Assembly (NCBI RefSeq): GCF_021018805.1
Contig: NC_086258.1
Location: forward strand, 17,224,192-17,288,191
DNA length: 64,000 bases
Reading direction: 5' to 3'
Origin: Prinia subflava
Lineage: Eukaryota; Chordata; Aves; Passeriformes; Cisticolidae
The position numbers and the translations under genes are program-made. Of the stretch, positions 60,801 through 64,000 are shown one piece after another. The notes beneath the pieces were generated by a model, which worked only from the letters and a program-made list of their open reading frames with translations, made no database searches and was not told the DNA's origin. Position 1 is the first letter of the stretch. Each line of letters starts with the position of its first letter.

Positions 60801-62497
60801 AAAGAGGAAGGCTGTAATTGGATTCAGTCCTCCGTTTGACTTCTGAATGTCCCTGAAAAAATCAGCTTCAAAATCATCCAAGATTTTATGTATAAAGAAG
60901 AGCATTTAGTTCTGAAAACACAGCAATTTGTACTGGTAAAGGATTTCATCAGCAAGTCCTCAGCACTAGCAAAGCTAAGGAGAAGCCCTAAACCCAGAAG
61001 TAATAAGCAGTGTTTCTCTCATATTATTTTACTACATGCAAAAACAAGTTCAACTTTTCTGGGAAAAAAAAAAACACAGGGCTTTTCTTAGTAAGTTTAA
61101 GTGACTTCTCATTAGCCTGTCTGTGTCTCCATCCTCACAGCCTGACAGAGAAGGCAGCACTGAATCTGAGAACATTCTCCAAATATCTGATTAAACAATG
61201 TATTTAATGTCTTCTGCGATGGAATTTTACTACATAGCTGACATTCTGCACAGCGTATTCATCTTTGCACAAATGATCTTACTGGGAAAGCAGCTCAGCA
61301 GAGATACCCCACTTGATTTGCAGCACTTTTTGGATGTACTTTTGGATGCACTTTTGCAGAGCAGTCTGTTTAAAATGCAAAATGCCCAATAATAAGCTAC
61401 CACTTGTAAGCATGGCAAAAGTAAAGGCAGTGAGTTCGAATTTAGAATATTTGTGTTTATATTTTTTTTGTTTTCATGGCAAAGCTGCCACCTGTCAGTT
61501 CCCGAGGTTACTGCATCAGCCCTGAGCCCAGCTCTGCTCAGCTGAGTCCAGCTCAGAGCTGCACAGAAATAAAGCCCCATCCGAGCTGGCGTGACAACAT
61601 CTACCACTGGCAGGGCTGCACAAATACACAAACAGAGCCTGATGTGGAAAGCAGCCAGGGGAGGGGAGAGGATGGAGCAAGTTCTGCAATCACTTATCCC
61701 ACAGAAGATATCCCTGGAAGATACAGCTGCAGTTTAATTAGTCACAGCACCGCTTATCCAGCAGCATCTCAGGCAGAGCATGTGGCATCAGCACGGCAGA
61801 GCCTGGCCAGCCTCCACACGGCTCTTGGGCCACACAGCCTCACCAAACACCGCCTGGCCCTGGGCTGAGTCATCCCAAGTGTGCTCTGAGGACTCTTCTG
61901 GTTGCCTTCACCCAAAAGAGCAAATTTGCCCACATTTTGAAAGAGAAATCTGGTTAAAAGAAATCCGGTTCCCCACTTAAAATACCTAAACTTTGAAATC
62001 CTTGCGGTAATTTGAGACAAACTACCCTAAATCTGCAATTCCTTGGGCTGTTCTGGAAATCTCTGCTCCTTGGTTTTGGGGATAAAAGCTAGAGGCAATC
62101 CTGAATGGGTAAGATGCATGAACCAGATATTGCCTATCTAAAGGGAATTCCCCTTTCACCCTGTCATCCTCCACAAATGCCAGTTTTTCTTCTCAAACTG
62201 TCTAATTGCTCAGCACACTTAGGTCACACCTACAGCCATTGTTCCAAATGCTGTTTAGTACCAGATTTACAGGCTTGTAAGATCTTTCCGTTTGTCCACT
62301 CCTCTTTCCTATAAGCTTTTGATCAGAGTAAAACTCCTCCCTACAAAACTTGCTTTTTATAATGGTTGAGAGAGAAGAAAACACTGTCCTGTAAAAGTAT
62401 TGTCATGGTGTTGAAGAGCTCTGCCATGGCACAGTAATGCTCAGGAGAGTGTAATAGGGAGAGCTGAGGAAGGAACACATCATTTTCCTTATCTGAA

Positions 62498-62560
62498 TAA
62501 AAAAATTTTAAAAAATAAAAACCAAAAACAAACCAACCAAACAAAAAAACAAAACAGGAA
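62498..62560. repeat. A-rich low-complexity tract
   Basis: A-rich with C interruptions (AAACAAACCAACCAAAC), on the exon 2 side of intron 2. Confidence 0.85.
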
Positions 62561-63050
62561 AAGCAATATTTAGGTCAGCAAGTAGTACTACTTGCAAAGG
62601 GGGAAAGGAAGGAGGGAGCAAAAGGAGTGCCTCCTTGCTCAAATGTTTATTATTCAAAACATGCAGTGGGATCTTAAAAACTGAGTTAAAAAGTAGTTAG
62701 AAAAGTGTTACAGCAAGGCTGGGAAGCCCAATTCATCTGGAGTTCAGTGTGGGGTAAAGCCAGCTCCTGCAATACACCCTGCCCCTGCAAGGGGAGAATC
62801 CTTCACTCTGTGGCCCTCAACAAATCACTGGGGCTCAGCCTATGCCAGCAGCTTCCAAAATACAACAACAAACCAAAATACAACAAACCAAAACCCAAAT
62901 CAATTCTTCTGCAATAGTTCTGTTTATAAGACATGTCCTTAAAAGCACACAAAACTCACATGCAGCCACATTCCCAGTCACTCACTCCCTCTGCCATCTG
63001 TTACACATCCAATACAGGACGTGGAAGTCTGACAATACCCCAGAACTCAC

Positions 63051-63439
63051 CAGAAGCTGTGTGCAAATCAGCTGCTATTCCCTTGCTCATCAATTCGTAC
63101 TGGAAGCCTGTGATTTTCCTGCTAATGTCCTGCTGAGGAGTGGCCTCCACAAACAGGCCCCCCTGGTCGTAGCCAAAGCAATACACTCTGCTGGGGCTGC
63201 GGTCTCCATCTCGGACCAAGAGTTTCAGTTCTCCAGTTTTTTCCAAATAAATATTTGCTCCTGAAGAGTCTTTGAAGGGCTTTATGCAAACAGTCAAGTG
63301 TTTGTAAGAGGCAGGTGAAATATTGGGTCGCAGGTTGACTATGAGTGCTCCCGTGGGGTACATCCACTCTATGGACCCCTCAGAACAGCGGAGGTAGACC
63401 TGTTCAACATCCTTCCTGTGAGACTCATGGGTTAAACCA
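63051..63439 (-). CDS. METRNL: METRNL (meteorin-like) coding exon 2
   Basis: Internal exon encoding the N-terminal half of mature meteorin-like protein, a secreted, disulfide-bonded cytokine-like factor (established family knowledge: adipose, muscle and immune roles). Read on the minus strand, the peptide contains MYPTGALIVNLRPN, LTVCIKPF, DSSGANIYLEKTGEL and GGLFVEATPQQDI, which match vertebrate METRNL closely; the GALIVNLRPN block and three of the conserved cysteines are present. The acceptor AG is at 63440-63441, preceded by a long pyrimidine tract and a CTAAC branch-like motif near 63462-63466. The donor GTGAGT lies at 63045-63050. The exon has 389 nt: one base completing a split Ser codon, 129 codons, then one base of a split Ala codon. 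The coding sequence continues upstream of the in-frame ATG at 63363, so that Met is internal and not the start. An NIS glycosylation sequon is seen near 63320. The first exon, with the signal peptide, is outside the window. Confidence 0.96.
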
Positions 63440-64000
63440 CTGGAGGAAGAAAGAAAGAGAAGGTTAGAGAAATGACAGAGCTAACAATGTGAATGTCAAC
63501 CTCAAACCTTCCAAAACACACGGCAAGAAATGCAGGAAGCCCAGGACATCACTGGGTGTTGCCCCATCCAGCTCAGGTCTCTTGCAACACTTCAGCCTTA
63601 ATATTATGGGACAATTTGAAATCATCCCCCAGAAGAAAACGTCAAACCACTAGTAATAGGCTTCAAAATTAAATAGCATATAAGCACATGATCAAAAGCA
63701 ATTAAATTACTACAGGCTCAGTTACTGCCCATCACCTGAACTGTGCACATTGACTTAAACACGTACGCTCAAACTCCCTTCCTGGTGGCTCAATCCAGCA
63801 TGTTCTCCAGCTTCACAGATCAGACTCCACCTTTTTCCAAGTACTTTGTTCCCCTTCCAAGTCTATATTCCCAATGGATCTGAAACTGGGAGGGATGCCA
63901 AGCTCACCCTATAAACTGCAGCAAAAGCAATGCTCAACGTGCTACCGATACCCTCTAGCCCAGCTGGGCAGCCCTGATCTCCACACGGGGAGGCAAGGAG
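63440..64000 (-). other. METRNL: METRNL intron 1 (partial, runs off window)
   Basis: The sequence upstream of exon 2 on the minus strand starts with a clean pyrimidine-rich acceptor tract (63442-63470 on the plus strand is purine-rich). No GC-rich signal-peptide exon and no in-frame peptide resembling the METRNL N-terminus is visible up to the window edge. Exon 1 and the promoter must therefore lie beyond position 64000. Nothing else is recognised in this stretch. Confidence 0.85.

Larger units (their letters stand above)
47037..63050 (-). other. METRNL: METRNL intron 2 (about 16 kb)
   Basis: Large intron between exon 2 and exon 3, with a GTGAGT donor and a TGCAG acceptor. It contains CR1 fragments at 52447-52790, 57260-57330 and 57700-57862, short homopolymers, a two-unit telomere-like motif at 56817-56828 and an AT-rich CpG-retaining stretch near 50.15-50.31 kb. 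The longest ORF in it (47526-48233, plus strand) matches no family I recognise and looks like chance. I see no nested gene. Confidence 0.9.

Noticed and set aside
63001..63363. Gene starting at the ATG at 63363 and ending at 63001
   Set aside because: The METRNL reading frame continues upstream of this Met to the acceptor at 63440, and the part below 63051 is intron.
1..64000. CRISPR arrays, operons, tRNA and rRNA genes
   Set aside because: None seen; the window is vertebrate, and no tRNA or rRNA sequence was recognised on either strand by eye.

Overview
This is a vertebrate, almost certainly avian and probably songbird, genomic window. The evidence is a split gene with consensus GT-AG introns, genome-wide CpG depletion, many short CR1 LINE fragments in both orientations, and several LTR-like solitary elements. 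There is no prokaryotic gene organisation, and almost all open reading frames in the window are chance ORFs.

One protein-coding gene is securely recognised: METRNL (meteorin-like, a secreted cytokine-like protein), on the minus strand. Three coding exons are inside the window: 63051-63439, 46977-47036 and 46010-46326. Their phases join perfectly (AG|T, G|CT, G|TG) and give 255 residues plus a stop, i.e. all of the mature protein except its N-terminal start. The first exon (signal peptide and first cysteine) must lie beyond position 64000. Intron 2 is about 16 kb, intron 3 is 650 bp, and the 3' UTR probably ends near 45.7 or 45.4 kb.

Positions 1-45.4 kb are the 3' flank of METRNL. I find no coding gene there. 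This flank holds CR1 copies (about 1.1, 4.8-5.3, 10.1, 19.4 and 27.1-27.6 kb), LTR-like elements (12.7-13.2, 30.0-30.5, 36.9-37.3 and 40.8-41.4 kb), homopolymers and microsatellites. It also holds a CpG-retaining segment at 0.18-0.65 kb with an 18-bp perfect palindrome, a MARE/AP-1 motif cluster near 40.5 kb, and several AT-rich, repeat-free stretches that look like candidate conserved non-coding elements.

The most unusual structures are two separate, highly similar inverted repeats. The arms are 13394-13525 / 15042-15175 (about 96% identical by eye) and 18101-18376 / 19643-19912 (about 95%). Both have 1.3-1.5 kb spacers and lie within 7 kb of each other. No undescribed protein system is visible; the novelty here is structural and regulatory.
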